This document shows, piece by piece, positions 26,530 through 40,537 of a DNA stretch of 64,000 bases. The translations under genes were made by a program, and so were the position numbers. Numbering within the stretch: the stretch's first letter is position 1; every line of letters starts with the position of its first letter. Source of the stretch: Oreocharis arfaki (Eukaryota; Chordata; Aves; Passeriformes; Paramythiidae); NCBI GenBank assembly GCA_013398015.1, contig VZRR01013719.1, positions 585,327-649,326 on the forward strand, read 5' to 3'. Under the pieces are notes generated by a model. The model searched no databases. It worked only from the letters and a program-made list of their open reading frames with translations, and was not told the origin of the DNA.

Positions 26530-26742
26530 TCAGGTCCCCTGCCTTCTTTGAAACACATTCCTTAATGATTTTACGTTCTGTTTAGAGCTGGGGCGTGTAG
26601 GTGGAGCTTTAGTAGAACTGTCATAGAAAAGTTCTGGTTCATACCTAGTTTGTCTGCGTGAAGTTTTAGCTCTGAAACTGAGGAAGTTACCCCTTACAGG
26701 TTTTGGAGAGCAAAAAAGCCCTTTGCCATTGCTATTTCCCAT
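26530..26742 (-). other. Unassigned antisense 70-codon open frame with strong start context
   Basis: On the minus strand an ATG in good Kozak context (A at -3, G at +4; CCAAACCATGG) opens a 70-residue frame. It begins MGNSNGKGLF and is rich in Arg, Lys, Ser and Pro. The N-terminus fits the broad N-myristoylation pattern (Gly2, small residue at 6). The middle contains RRQTRYEPELFYDSS and the end KSLRNVFQRRQGT. I do not recognise the protein. No CpG-rich promoter lies upstream and no obvious poly(A) signal follows. It may be chance, a decayed retrocopy or a small antisense gene; chance is most likely. Confidence 0.15.
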
Positions 26743-26920
26743 GGTTTGGAGAAGTGAATTAAATAGAATAAAGTACTAGTGATCGTCTAGATTTGAGTAG
26801 CTAATCATTATACTGCATGCCCTCTTATCTCTGTTATTCACCCTTGGATGGGTGGGACTGATACTGAGGCTGGAGAGCTACTGGAGTGGCCATTTATTTC
26901 AGAGATGTTAGATAAATGCC

Positions 26921-26961
26921 TTTTCTTTTTTTTCCTTTTTTTTCCTTTTTTTCCTTTTTTT
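26921..26961. repeat. Polypyrimidine (T7-9CC)n tract
   Basis: Four to five units of T-runs separated by CC, followed by AG. It could serve as a cryptic acceptor, but I see no matching exon. Confidence 0.85.
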
Positions 26962-29703
26962 CAGAGCTGTTCTTCACTAGCAATCTTACAACAAGAGCTG
27001 GTTTTTGGTCACAATGTCAAGCCTCTTTCTTCCATCCAGGTCTTTAATGCTCCCTTTGGATTCTTTCTTCTGCTGTTTTGATTTCCTGCATCTTTCTTCA
27101 TCTTTTGAAATACTGTTCCATTTTTTTTCTATAGAAACCACACACAGTCTGCACATCTTTTAATGTCCTGTGCATGTTTTATCGATTCTTCATCCAGAAG
27201 CTTATTGATGCACACTTCTGGTTTTTGGGTGGAGACTTCTTTCAAACTTAGGCGTTTGTAGTGCTGCACAGCTGTAATATTTTTGGTTCTGATGAGATTT
27301 CATCAGTATCCCAGTGCTACAACAAGGGAGTGGGTTCTGTAGCAAAGCTTTCAGAAATTACCTGCTGATTACCCTGTATTTAGGCTGGGTGTTTGGTGGG
27401 ATAGGCTGCAGTCTGTACAAACGCCTTTCATCGCCCTGCAGGGAGGAGGCAGATGACTGAAGAGCTGTAATGCATTCGTGCTGAGTGACAGTAAATACTC
27501 CCATGTGGGATATCATTGATACGAAAGTGTGTTACAAGACTGTCTGCAAAAGCCTGAATAGTGTCCTAGCAGAGAGCTAGCCTGCAAATTTTTACTTTCA
27601 TTGGTAAACTGTTTCCAAAAATTATTGCTCGAGTAATCCCATTTCCTACTTTGTCTCCTCTGATAGTCTAACTGAATGAACATTTTATATTCCTTTGTAT
27701 CTTGATTAGAAGAAAATAAAACTATAGTATATGGTCATCATCAGAAAATCAAATAAAAAACCAATCTTACTGACTTTTAGCCGCATATTACAGCTAAATT
27801 ACAAGGAGAAAATAAGCTACTGGTTAATAGGAAGTCAACTTAATATCACTCGTACATTTATTTGGTTTGTCTGCGATGCTAAATTCTCACTATTTTTTCA
27901 TTAGGTTGCTCTGTATGGCTAGTAAAATAAAAGCAATGAACTGTTTCTTAGTATTTTTTGTTGACTTCAGAATATAGAGTGAAAATATATCTCTTTGGGC
28001 TTGATTGGTGAGTTTTTTTTCAGAGCTGTTCTTCATGAATAATGCAGTACGTTTGAAATGTACTTAACGTATTTTAGCGTTTTCTGGTAATAATGGAAGA
28101 CATTTATCTTGCACTTCCCAATTTGACTTACAGATGATATTGTTTTTCTCAAAGGGAGCTCTTGTGATTTGCCAGAAGAGTAATAGAGTTTGCAGGCTAT
28201 GGTATTTATCAGAATTCACCGATTATTAGCACGGGGATTTATAAAACCAGACTTTCTCCAAGTGTGATATTTGTGTTTCAGCTTACAAATGAGGGTTTCA
28301 CTCAACAAAGCTAGTTGAGAAATAGGATGCTGTGTTATTATGGCTTTGGAAAGAACAAGTGGAGCATTGTGCTGGCAGTGTGGTGATGAGAAGGAAGAAA
28401 AATAAACTGTGTAAACCTGTTCCCATCTGGTGGGGCTACTTGTGGTGGATTCAGGTTAATAGGCTAGAAAAATAAAAAGTGATGCAATTAAAGGATGATA
28501 TAAAGCAGCCGAACAACTGAACTATGTGTTTATCATACTGCTTTCAAGAGCAGGGTGATAGGCTCTGAATGGAAGGGTGGTAGGAAGAGGATTGAGGATT
28601 TTTGGATTGTCCCTGGATATACACCTTCAAAGAACACTGCAAGTGGAGGCAGCATTAGAAATTGCTGTGCAAAGGATTCTCATTTACCCAGTGAGAATAA
28701 AAAAGCTTTGACCATTTTCTGCAGTTTTTTAGACGTTATCTTGTTGCATCTTCTTCCATTTATGAAAATGCAGTTCAGTTCTTGAGGGACAAGGATGTTT
28801 GCTTTCTTTTGTCCCTCCAGTTCAGAACCTCTGGGGTGATGAGGCTAGACCGAAAGGAGCTGATGAACCACAAGTAGCTTGACATCTTCTCCAGTACTAT
28901 TTTGTCTTTATTTGTCAAATCACAGTTAGTAATATATCTCTGTCTTGATTAAACCTGTAAATTCGTGGACCATTATGCTTAGCCAGCAAAATTAAAGTAT
29001 CCAGGCAGAGAGCTTTTTTTCACATATGTTATTCTGCAGAAAACCAGGGTTTTTTTAATCATGTAAGCAGATTGAGGGGGAGAGAGAGAAAGAGAGTTGA
29101 GAAAACTACTTCTTAACCTGTAAGGTGACAGTTAAGTGGGAAGTGCAATTGTTCCTAACATGTGGGGAACCAGGAAGCTGCATGCTGTGTGCATGTCAGT
29201 TCGTCTGCACAGAAAGAACTCTTGAAGTGTGGTAAAAACAAGGTTATATCATTGAAAATTCCCCGAATCAGTAATGAAACACGTCTGTAGAATGGGGGCC
29301 CCTGCAAATTTTTATCTTACTTCCATTTCAGCTTTATTTTTCCTTTTTAAATTAATTTTGAGGATTTATTTTTATTATTCATGAGTTATTAAAACCTGCC
29401 ATACACATGAAGGCCCTAACTTCACAGGAAGCTGGTCTGATAAGGAATACGTTGAATTTGGTGTGAGAAGTACTAGAAACGGCAAAGGCCTAGCAGTGAC
29501 CATGTTGCCAGAGGGTTGTTGATACAGGGAGTTTTGGCTGGGATTTTTTAGAACATAAGCAGATAACTTAAAATGATGGGTAGTTTAGGAGTGAAGGGCC
29601 TTAGTGGATGCCCCAGTCCTACATCCTGGCTCAAAGTATCCCATCAAGGCATATATTTATATAAAATCGCTACATGGATACTGGCATTTGTGATAATCAA
29701 AGA

Positions 29704-29727
29704 CTCAGTGGAAGATACTCCACTGAG
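29704..29727. repeat. Short hairpin, 9-bp perfect stem
   Basis: CTCAGTGGA and TCCACTGAG pair over a 6-base loop (AGATAC). The stem does not extend further, so it is too short for a microRNA precursor. Confidence 0.75.
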
Positions 29728-31662
29728 AATCCAGCATTGCCTCTGTTAAATTGAAACCTTAGGAATGCCTGAGAAGCTACACTTAAATGGGATATATCTT
29801 TAAGGAAATAGGGTAAGAATGAGACTTTAAAAAAAAGGAATGTGTAGGAAAACCTTTTTCTTGTCAAGGGGAGTACAAAGCTAAAATAGATGAAATGATG
29901 GAATATAAGTGGATATGAGTGATTATAGCTCAGAATTTCAGTACTATGTGGATCTATGTCTCAGATGAGCACCAGCTGCACCAACTAGATGTTTCTGTGC
30001 TTTGTCTCAGTAAGAGCAGGATACAATTACTCCTTAGTTGCTCTTTCTTCCTCAGATAAGGTGTTGAAGGCTAATAGGATCCTTTTTCAGCACAGACTTC
30101 TCACTTCCTTTTCCCCCCAACTTTGAGCAATACTGTTTGTAAAATTTGTAGGTGGTTGTTGTTGTAGCTTTTATTTTTACCATTTTATTCAGTGTACATA
30201 GGCATGCATGCACTGCTGAAAAAAAAATCCTTTTAATGGTTATGTCTTGCTGTTCTTATTTTTTTGTCTCCTTCTTTTGCACAGAATGCTTTGTAGTTTA
30301 TTTTCTGACTTGGTGTAATATAATTAACAGAAAGGACATCCCAGGCTAATAGACTTCATCAAGACAAATAAGTTTGCTTAGAAGGGTCAGGAATCTATTC
30401 ACCTCTCCCTGGAGAGCTGCTGCCCAGGTAGCTGCTACTGCATAGGAAGAGGGGTTTGTGTGAGGTGACTTCTGGAATGCTTTTCAGGCTTTTATGTCTA
30501 CTTACACTGGTGTACACTGAAAATGTCAACATAAAATGTTAATGGAAGTTTGCTCATTTAGTTTGCTGATCATCTTTTCACAGCAGTATTGTACCATACA
30601 TCAAACCTATGGGACAGCATCTTTTAAGGGCCTCGCATTTACAGGTTACAGGAGTTTAGCTCTGTGAACACCTTAGTGTTTCTTGATCAGCTTTCTTAGT
30701 AATTACGTCAGGCTACAGAAGTAGAAATGGTTATTGTTGAAGAATGTTAGGGAAGTGTCAAACCCCATTACTTGACATTTCATTATGGTTTTCACTTTTG
30801 TTTTAGTAGAGCTCTATTAATCGTTAGCATCCCTCTTTGTGTTTTGTGCTGCTGGAGTCCTTGTACTTGTATGGACTGATGTGAGTAAATAAAGCATAGA
30901 ATAATACTCCAGAGCCAAAATGTTGCTAGTCTCCCACTAAGCAATGGGTGAAGTAGCTCCTGAATTGTACTATAAGTAGTGTTATGTTTTCAGAAGGCAT
31001 GGGAGTAGAACTTCATACTTATGACTAATTAATGCAATTGAGAATGATCATGTACAAGGCGGCATCTTTCACAGCTCATCTGTTTTTATGCTAAAATAAG
31101 TGAAAATAGCTATCCTTCCTTTATCTGTGAAACATCTGCTTTGGGTTTTCGTATGTAATCACTGTGAGAGACTTGCATGGACAGACTTATGCACGGTTCT
31201 TTGCTGTTAAAAGCAGGAAAAAGTGTTTAATAATCCCGGCTTTCAGCCATACACCAACATGTACATGGAACTTGATTCCTTGTTGTGTCTGCTTTGAACG
31301 TAAGTTCACTACAGAAAACATGTTTATGGTGTCCTGTTCATGTCTTAGGGTTAGAAACAGGTAATCTCTTGTTCCGCTGGAGTAGTAACTGAAGTAATAA
31401 TTCAACTTTTTTCGCATTCACTTTTGCCAGCCCCAGAGTAGCTGTTTTCTGTTTCTTGCACGAGGTTTGGAAGCACCCTAAACAATGCCATGAAAGCTCT
31501 CATGTGTAGGCTTCATTTCTGGCAGCTGTCTTTGTTTGCATTAATACCCACATATGTTGTTTAGCAGAGGCAAAAAGTCTTTAAAAAAATAACCAAATAA
31601 GCAAAACAAATTCGAAGTGAGAGCTTGTCTACCATAGTCACAATTAAGCCATTTTATCATGT

Positions 31663-31676
31663 AAAAAAAAAAAAAA
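31663..31676. repeat. Poly(A)14 tract
   Basis: Fourteen A flanked by ATCATGT and GATATTTT. No retrocopy is visible beside it. Confidence 0.85.
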
Positions 31677-32215
31677 GATATTTTTGTGACTTACGCTTTT
31701 TCTCTGCAAGACTCCAATGTGAAATGAGAGGAAAGAAAGCTCTTATTTCTGCTCATGGTGATTTATTTGTCAGTAAGGGCTAGGTCTTTAGTGGGCATGT
31801 GTAAGTGTAGCTGCATGATGTGCTGATGGGCTGTGCTGATTTACATCGAGTCCTGTCATTGTAAGCCTAGAGGGGAAAGTTGTAAATATCCATTTTGTAA
31901 GAGAGTGATAGAATGGTTCATTTCCTTAACATGCTTTTGGTGGACGGACATATTAACGTAGCACCTCACATGTAAAGATTGTTGACAACTTACTTTGCCA
32001 TTGATTAGATCAGGCTGTGCCTTTTGCTTTAAAGATGATTTGTGCACTGCATTGGAGATAGGAGAGTGCAAGAAAGGCTAGTGTTAATGAAGTTGACTGC
32101 CCTTCGTGATTTATGATGCAACCTCTTTAATCAAATAACCAAAAAGAACAAGGTGTTATTTTTAGCATCAGGCTGGAAATGAAGAAAGAAAAGAGTTGAC
32201 AGTACCATATGGTAT

Positions 32216-32246
32216 CCCACACACCCACCCACACACCCACATACCC
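32216..32246. repeat. CA/CCCACA-rich microsatellite
   Basis: Irregular ACACCC and CCCAC units over about 30 bases. Confidence 0.8.
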
Positions 32247-33011
32247 TTATCTTTATAGAAAATTGAAAGCTAATCTTTCCGAAACAAAATACCAACAGTT
32301 TTTCTTAGACTTCATGTGATAAAAATGAAGAAAACAAGAGAATAACTTTGAAAGTCTAATAATTCTTTTTGTTTTCTGAGACTTTTTTAGTTTATGGTCG
32401 CTGAAGGACACAATCACAGCTGTAAGAGTGCAATCCCAAAATCAACCAGAATGGTTCCCTGTTAGGGAGGATTTGAAAAAAAACTGTATTCTAGAATGCT
32501 ATAGAAAATCTCTCTTCACAATGTCAGCTGTTGGAGGTGATTGTTTCTGTTATTTTCACTGCAACTGCTGTGAATCCTGTAATATTTTTGCCACCAAGAG
32601 GAATCAGAAATGCATTAAAACATGTCTAAGCTTTAATGAAGCATAGATAGGAAATGTCTTAGACAGGAGTTTAGTCACTAGCATCAGTTGTTCTGGGGAA
32701 AAAAAGACTTTTACCAAATCGGAATTATGTTAGCCTTGACAAAGGAGTTACCAAAAAGCTACATATGATATAAATTTTGGTTTTTTGAAAAGAAATTGGA
32801 CACTGCTGTTGCTGCAGACTCTCTCGATGATGAAATAGTAGAATTATATATATATAAGTCTACCCAGCTTGGGAGAGATTTAACAAGAACAGAAGAAAGA
32901 ATGTTTTTGTTCTTTGGTATCTCTCACTTTCCGTGATCATCCAAAGGGAGCTTATCCTAGCAGAACTAAATTATTCTCTTCATTACTTTGGTAAATCACA
33001 ATCTTACTGTC

Positions 33012-33039
33012 AAAAAAAAAAAAAAAAAAGAAAAAAAAA
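33012..33039. repeat. Interrupted poly(A) tract
   Basis: Eighteen A, one G and nine A in a row. I see no gene body or target-site duplication that would make it a retrocopy tail. Confidence 0.9.
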
Positions 33040-33121
33040 TTGAGGTATTTTCTCTTCAGGCAGAGATAGTTAAAGCATTACCAGCAGTGTACAGTTTCAT
33101 AGTTTAATAGACAGGGCATTT

Positions 33122-33146
33122 TATATATATAGATAGATAGATAGAT
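33122..33146. repeat. Short (TA)n/(GATA)n microsatellite
   Basis: A TATATATA run passes directly into about four GATA units. Confidence 0.85.
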
Positions 33147-33731
33147 TATAGTGTGATGAGTACCTAGAGAGATATAAAGGTAGCTTTTAAGGAGAGATAT
33201 GCTCCATGGTGTTACAGGGGTTTAAAGCAGTACATAATCCTTTAGGCTTTAGAGGTTGGAGTTCCAAATGACCATCTGAGAAGCCTCTACTGTCAGTTAA
33301 ATAAACACAAGTGTTTTTGTTTGTTCTTAAAGTGTGGATAAACACACAGTGCCATACAGGCCATTTTTAAAAAATACTGTTTAAAATAATGGTGAACTCC
33401 ATTTAAACCACTGTGGGGACTTCTTTTCATCAGGAGTGAAAGTTCAGCAATTCTAGGCTTTCTGTGTGCAGTTCCAGCAAGGATTAATAGTTTTTTGTAG
33501 GTTACTTCTGAAAGTGAAAAGTTTTTTCTCTTCCTGTTGTCAGGATACTGAAATTCTAAAAGTTTTACTACAGCCTTTTATGTAGTACATAGTTTTTATT
33601 AAAAATAATGCTGGTTTTGTTGTTAGTTTTGGGTTTTTGGAAGAGCTCATTTTCGTTTCAAATAGAGACAGTAAGTACTGATGCTTTTCTGGGCTTCCTT
33701 TAAAAAGCCATCCATCACAAACTAGGGAGGT

Positions 33732-33826
33732 TGGGTTTTTTTTTTTTTTTTTTGTTGTTTGTTTTTTTTGTTCTTGGTTTGTTTTAGTTTTTTGTTTGTT
33801 TTGGTTTGTTTGTTTGTTTTATTTTT
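33732..33826. repeat. Poly(T) and (TTTG)n low-complexity tract
   Basis: An 18-base T run is followed by irregular TTTG and TTTTG units. On the minus strand this reads as an A-rich tract that might be the tail of a retrocopy, but no retrocopy body is recognisable beside it. Confidence 0.9.
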
Positions 33827-35494
33827 ATGGAGTTTTTAACACTTCTGGGTGTATGCACACACGTGTGCCAGTAAGCATTGAAAATGTTATTTGGTATTTG
33901 AAAAAAGCACCATGAAATGATCTTAGTGTTTTAAAGTCTCCTACTTTCTCTAAGAAGTGACTTAAATTCACATAAATTCCATATTTTTCTGCTTTTTGGT
34001 GACTGTGAATCACTGAAAGATGCATAGATTGTAAGTGGGCAAATCATTATTTCTCCCTTTCAGTTCCTAATCAGTTTATAAAAATCTTGCTATTCCCATT
34101 CTTGTAGCATTCGTGCCACTGGGATATTTTCGGTGTAAATCTAAAGAGAGAATGAGATTTTGAATGCAGGGTGCTAGCATAAAATTTTGCAGTTTATGAA
34201 TGAACCAGTAGAGAATTCATTTAATTATCTCTGATTATCTCTGAATGATTCATCATATTAAAAACCTCTGCAGTTCTACAATTTCAGGCAAGCAGATACC
34301 AGTCACTTCTAGAAGGTGATGTCAGAATTTCTGTTATGTTTGATTAGATCAGATTTGTCCCATGTGGTTATGGATACAAAGAAACTAAATTTGCTGTGGA
34401 AGAGGTCTGTGCTTTTTTTTAGGTGATTATTGGGCTTTGCTCACGTTTAAACTCTATTTCCTGTCGATATCTCTGTTTTCTGTCTCACTGGATGTTGTGT
34501 CTCACTGTACATTTCTTCTAAATATATTGATTAAATTCATCTTTTGTGTCCCTATTATGTTTATTTCTCTAACAAGTTCAAAGGCAATATCTGATTTCCG
34601 TATTTACATGAAGTGATGCTCACTTCCAAAACTGATAATATGTGTAGAATATGTTGCTATACAGGATGAATTTTTTAATCTCTGTGTCCATAATTTAAGC
34701 AAAAATAATGGAAAAACCCCCGAACATTAAAACCAAAGCCTTGAGTAGCTGAACTTTGCTTAATTATGATTGGGGATACTTATTGAGATGTCAGAGTGTA
34801 AATGTCTTGTCTTCAGTCTGTCATTCATGAACAATCACTTTAAGATAAAGCAGAATAATTTTAGAGAAGTTATTGAGCCTCTCACAGGCACTATATGTAC
34901 TAGAAATAGGGGTAACAAGGTGTCTGACACATAGGTTTATTCCACTTAGGTAACTTGGACTGAATCTCCAGGCCCTTAAAGAGGTTTTTTGACAATGTGG
35001 CTCTTACTGCATCATTCCCAGCTTCGGAATGTGAGGTCACACTCTAGAAAGATTATGCTATATCCTTGACCACTCTCTCAAGCATTAGAAACCTTAAATT
35101 ATGGAGAAAGTGAAATCACTTTTGTGTTAGTAGTGAACAGGACAACCATAAATGCTGTTCATGTCACTTGTAAGTCTTTATTGATAATTAGAGGAAGTCT
35201 GTGTTTTGGGAAGTGCTTCTGAACAAAGTAATTTCTCACATGGATTAATAGCACTGGCATAATTCTGATCATCTTATTTTTGAAGTGCTGTCATGAGAAC
35301 TCTTCTTAGCCTTTAGAAAATTCAACAAAATCTTCAAAAACATCCTTTGGGTAAGGTCTTTGGTGCTTCCCTAGGTTTTGCAGTTGATCTTGTCAGAATA
35401 CTTGTGTAGTTACAAGTTGTTTCTTTTTATAAAAAGTTGAGGGAAATTGAAAGTTTTTCCCTTAATCTGAAGTGAATTCCAGATTGTTATAGGA

Positions 35495-35507
35495 TTTTTT
35501 TTTTTTT
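35495..35507. repeat. Poly(T)13 tract
   Basis: Thirteen T preceded by ATAGGA and followed by AATGCT. Simple homopolymer. Confidence 0.8.
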
Positions 35508-38500
35508 AATGCTATACAGGATTAATTACCTCTTTGTTCTTAAGCTGTAAGTGTGGTTATGAAGGCATTATCACTATATAGTGCTTTTCTCAGTCCTGAT
35601 TTTTGAACCTATTGTTTTGTAGTCCTTAACTGAAATATCTTTGAATGAAACCATAAATGGATATTTTATTGAAAGGTTGAGAAAGGTATCTCTATGACAT
35701 GTAGTACCTGACATTAACTGCTATCAGAAGCAGGGTTTTTCAATTGACAGTAAATCGGAGACTGTTTATGACAACTGATATTAAATAGGTACAGGGATCC
35801 TGAGTTACTGCAAAAAATGAGTTGGTGGGGTAAAAAAGTTGTCCCACTAAGTGAGATTTTCCATTTAGCCACCTGTTACAAAACAGGCTGTCCACACTGT
35901 TTCAATGTTTAGTTTAATATGTAAAACATAAGATGATTGCTTTGAGGTTACAAATATATTTCTTTTTCTTTATTTGAGTGGGAAGCAGCTCTTTTGAAAG
36001 CTTTGAATGGACTATTTCATTAAGAGTGAGCATTACCAGCATGTACCCATACTTTGGTCAAACTCCCTCAGTTGAAGGGCCATGATTATGGAGTTAAGAA
36101 TAGCAAGGACATTAGAGTATAATCTAAGTCTTCATGCATTGTGCTGATCTACTCAGCTGGTGCAGTCAATTTAAGTCCAATCAGATGTGTTTTGCAATAT
36201 AGAGGTGGTTGTTGCTTTGAAAATTTGTTGTGCTCCTACAGTTTCTTCTTTAAAATCATTAAGTGCAATTTTATGTAATGCAAGTCCTGGTTTGGAGCTG
36301 TTTACTGCTGCTCAAAAGCTCTTGTGCCAGCTGAGATTGCTCTTTGAGCGATGCAGTGTTCGTAGCAGAGTTTATTTGTTGCACTGTGAGTGTGCAGAAG
36401 TCTTTAAAGGGTAGGTCTGAAAGATGCAGCAATCTACACCTTCTGTTCCCAGGAACCAGTTGGTTTTGTCAAGGTGTTCTACGTGTTTTTCAACTACTGT
36501 GTTGAAGATTTACCTGATTATGGGAGTTTAATAAATTTTCGAGTGTTGTCACTAGTAGGATCAAACTGATTTTTCTTGAGAGGTATTTCAACATCTCCTT
36601 TTTGTCCTATGAGGATAACAATGTTACTGCCATGTAGGACAGTTTATAAGATCATGAATGAGAGAAAGGTGTATTTTGCCACTGAGATGTGAGTACAGAA
36701 ACACACTGAAGTTATTTAAGTGTATGTTTTTGGGTACATAAATCTCTTACATCTCCATATCTCTCATACCTTTTTGTAATGTGAAGGGAAATAATTTTAA
36801 TATTCAAGGATGCATTATCATGCAGCATGCAAAATAGCCTGCTTTGTAGCACACAGAGGGAAACATATTGCTACAGTAGCTTATTTCTCTTCTGAAGTGG
36901 AAGCCTCTACTTCCAAATAGACATTAATTATCTATTGAAAGTAAAACTTCATTTTCATTAGGCTACATATAATTTACCATCTTCCAGATGGATAGTCTAA
37001 TACTGATCTCTTTAAAATGACTGTTTTAACCATATTAAACCAAAATGATGCCTTTCATATTCTCTTTTAATGACTTCAATGATCCAGCTTTATTAAAACA
37101 TTGGAGATATTATTTGATTTAGTTTTCAAAAGCATTAGTGGTGTTGTCAGTATGCAAAGGTGCATCCAAAGTCTTAAGACACTGCCAGAGTCAATTGTAT
37201 TCAGAAACTCTTCTTTCTGTTGTGCTGGAGATGAACCTAAAGCTAAAATGTTGGGAAGGGTATGAGCAAGTCTGTGCCATCCTCTGGGTTTCTTCCTGCT
37301 GCAGCAAAGCATTTGAGCATTATGTGTGATTTAAATACTTAGGGTTTTTTTAAAGGGATTTGAATTATTCATGACCTTAAAATTAGGCATGTGTTTAACT
37401 GCTTAGCCAAAAGTGAGGCTTTAATTTTTCTAAAATTTCATTGTGAGCTCTATTGCCTGTTTCATTGTAATGCTTGCGGGTTTTTCCATAAAGTCATAAA
37501 AAACCAAGAACTTTCATATACTTCTAAAATGAGAAACATCATCAGTTGGTTCAGTTGAATTATTTGTCTCATCTCTAATGAGTCTTATCTCTAGTAGTAG
37601 TCAGGAGCAGATGTCTTGGGAAAGAAACTATACTACTGTTTTCCTAACATAGCTCCACATTTTAACATAATTTTCTGTCTTTGAGCAGTTGAGTTATGTT
37701 TTATCTTTATGTCTTATAGACACTGATGGGTTTTTTTTGCTTCTCCATCTCCGCTAAATAAATTTCTAAAACAATCTACGTTTTCAGCATCCACAGTATA
37801 TTCTATACATGAGTGGCATTATTTAGCAATGTAGAAAAGCAGAATATCCCAAGTTGGAAGATAAAAAGAAGAAAAAAATGGATTTTTACTAAATAATTTG
37901 TTTTTCAATATTTTGAGCATAATAGAATTAAATACAAACAAAATGCATTAACTTAAATATTGCTGAGGTGTTAATATTTCATAAGCTGTATAAAAATTTA
38001 ATTAGTTACTTCAGTTTGGATCCTTTTATCTTTTACACTAGATGAGAATATTTATTTACTTATTTACATATATATGCAAATGTTTTCAATATTACTTTAT
38101 ATTCCTACGCAAAATCCATCAATATTCAACATGACTAATTTGTGTCAATTTCCATTTCCTTGCTTCCATTAATGTAGAATTAAGAAACTAACACTGGCTC
38201 CATGGGTAATGATATGTACTGATAAGTCTCATAAGTGTTCATATAATAAATAAATTTTAAGTCTTCCTTCACATCTGTGGATGAGAATAAAATCTGTACA
38301 TCAGTATTAGCAATTCACTGTGATACAACTCTCACAGGCTGATGAGGTTGTGCAGTTAAATTTGGCTTGGAAATGTCTGTTATCCCTTAGCACGGCAGTG
38401 TTGGGGGTGTAAACCCAATACTGCTCGTAAGGAATTTATGGCTTCTGTTGCTCTCTCTCCCAGAAGCTTGTGGAGGTCTCCTGTGCAATCCCTAGCAGAG

Positions 38501-40537
38501 CAGGGAGCTGATTCCTGCTCCTTTCCAGAGCGTTCTTTTTCTCCTTGAACTATGGAAAGAGCACGTGTGGCAAGCTTAGCACCCTTTTCCTCGTGAACAA
38601 TAGGTGCTTTCTATGTTTGCCATGTGTGTCTTTGTTTGCTGAGCCAGATGTGCAGTGGCTTGCAGTGAATGACCTGGTGTCTGGAAGGGCTGTTCAGCCC
38701 TGGAAATGGAACATTTCCATACCCACAAAACAATAGCCTTGCTTGTAATTATAAAGTAATTGATTAGTCTCTTCAACGGAAAGAGAAGTTTAGTGACAAG
38801 CAAAGCTTTTGTTTTGGAAAGGGGAAAGTGCAATATTTCCATCATTCCATGAGACTCTTTAGGGAATGTACGCACTGCTTAAGTACTTTGGCTCTTGGTA
38901 GTGTCCTGAAACTTTAGGATAAAAGGGGGATTTTCTTCACAGGAATTTAGTCTGCAGTGTACAGTTCTACAGCTGTAAATCCATGGTCGTGTCTGTTTAA
39001 AAAGCCTGGTGACCAGTTTTAGACGAGAGCTGTTAGGAATTTCTAGTTTTCTTGAGATCGTCTGGGAAAAATTTAAATATGTAAAATATAATACTTCACT
39101 TAATACATTGCTAGTGTGTTTTAGAAAGAGATTTCATGGGTTTTGACAGGTCACTTCTGTCCTGATCGTAGTGTAGTCCATGTTGAGAAAATGAAATACT
39201 TTTTGTAAGTGTTTATCCTGAAATATTTTGGTATATATAATTCTTGGCATAAGCAGAACTGACATTTTCATGAGCCATCCCTGTTGTTTCATGTGAAGCC
39301 GATATATTCTGATTAGTAGAAAAACACAAGCATTACTACCCTATTTTCTCTGCTCCTTTTGCCTCCAAAAGGACTCAGATCCTAACTGCTGATATTTAGC
39401 AATTATCCTTGCAAAATAACAACATTTTTCCTTACTGATTTGTCAATAAAAGAAAACTTCTGAGGAAGTTCTACACATATCCTTAGGAAAAATAAACATC
39501 AAGTGGAGTCTTAAGAATTACAAAAAGAATTGTTTCCTTCTGAAATTTAAAAAAATATATATAAGGGGGGAAAGCGCTGAGTGTATCTATCAGAGAATAA
39601 TGTGTAGGAAACCTGTAGTCAGCAAAGCTGCTGCAGAACAGAATACGGAACATTACTATTGTTTGATAGGTAATACTTCAGCAAAATATTACAGTAAGAG
39701 TTGCAGAATATGAACATTTCTGGAAAACTTTTTTGCCTGCTTTTTTTTCTATTTCACAAGACAAAATAGCAAATAATACACTATTTCTCATATTAAGATT
39801 CTTGAAGGCATGTTTCTTCCATAGCATTGTCCAGCCTTTCACACATGCATCTATCAATGTTAGCAGGTTCTCAGTTTCTTCTGGCAGAAAAGACCATTTT
39901 ATGCACTATAATGTTGCTACAGAATGCAAATTCAGGTGATATTCAACCAAGTCCACCATTTGCGAGCAACACTTCGAAGTTATGCGCTGCATGTATAATT
40001 TTGATTACAGTAGTGAGATAGTTTTACATTTTCAAATGCTTATCCTTGCAAGTTCCACCAATTTTGGTCATCAGCACATGTTAGAAGAAGATAAAATGAA
40101 CTCCAAAATGAAATTCAAGTAACATTCTGGCATATGTTTCTTGTTAAACACTAACTTTATTACTTCACTAACATGGAATAATCAAGAAGTAGTATTTATA
40201 GGAACTCAGTTGTATCGATCAAAAAAAGGGAGCAAACATCTGAGCAAAGCACCACTGAGTTCCTCTCCCTGCAAGGATTCCAACAGAATTTTAAAAATGC
40301 CAGTGACTCCAGGAGGTCTCAGACAAAGCTGATTTTAGAGAAAGAAATCAGATTTTTTTTTTTCAGTACTTTTTCCTGGTGTTTACAAGGCCGCTAGGGA
40401 AAGTGCTACTGAAGTTGAAATACATTTTCTTAGCTGTTAGTCATTCATGGTTAAAATTTTCTTGGTGTTTCTTAAGCATAATAGCAAAATGCTTCCACTC
40501 AGGGTTTTTTTACCTTAAAACTTGTGAATTTTCTGTG

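Noticed and set aside
26955..26976. About 22 bases (T-run plus CAGAGCTGTTCTTCA) repeated at 28014-28035
   Set aside because: Only 15 informative bases match beyond the T run. One such match is expected by chance in a window of this size.
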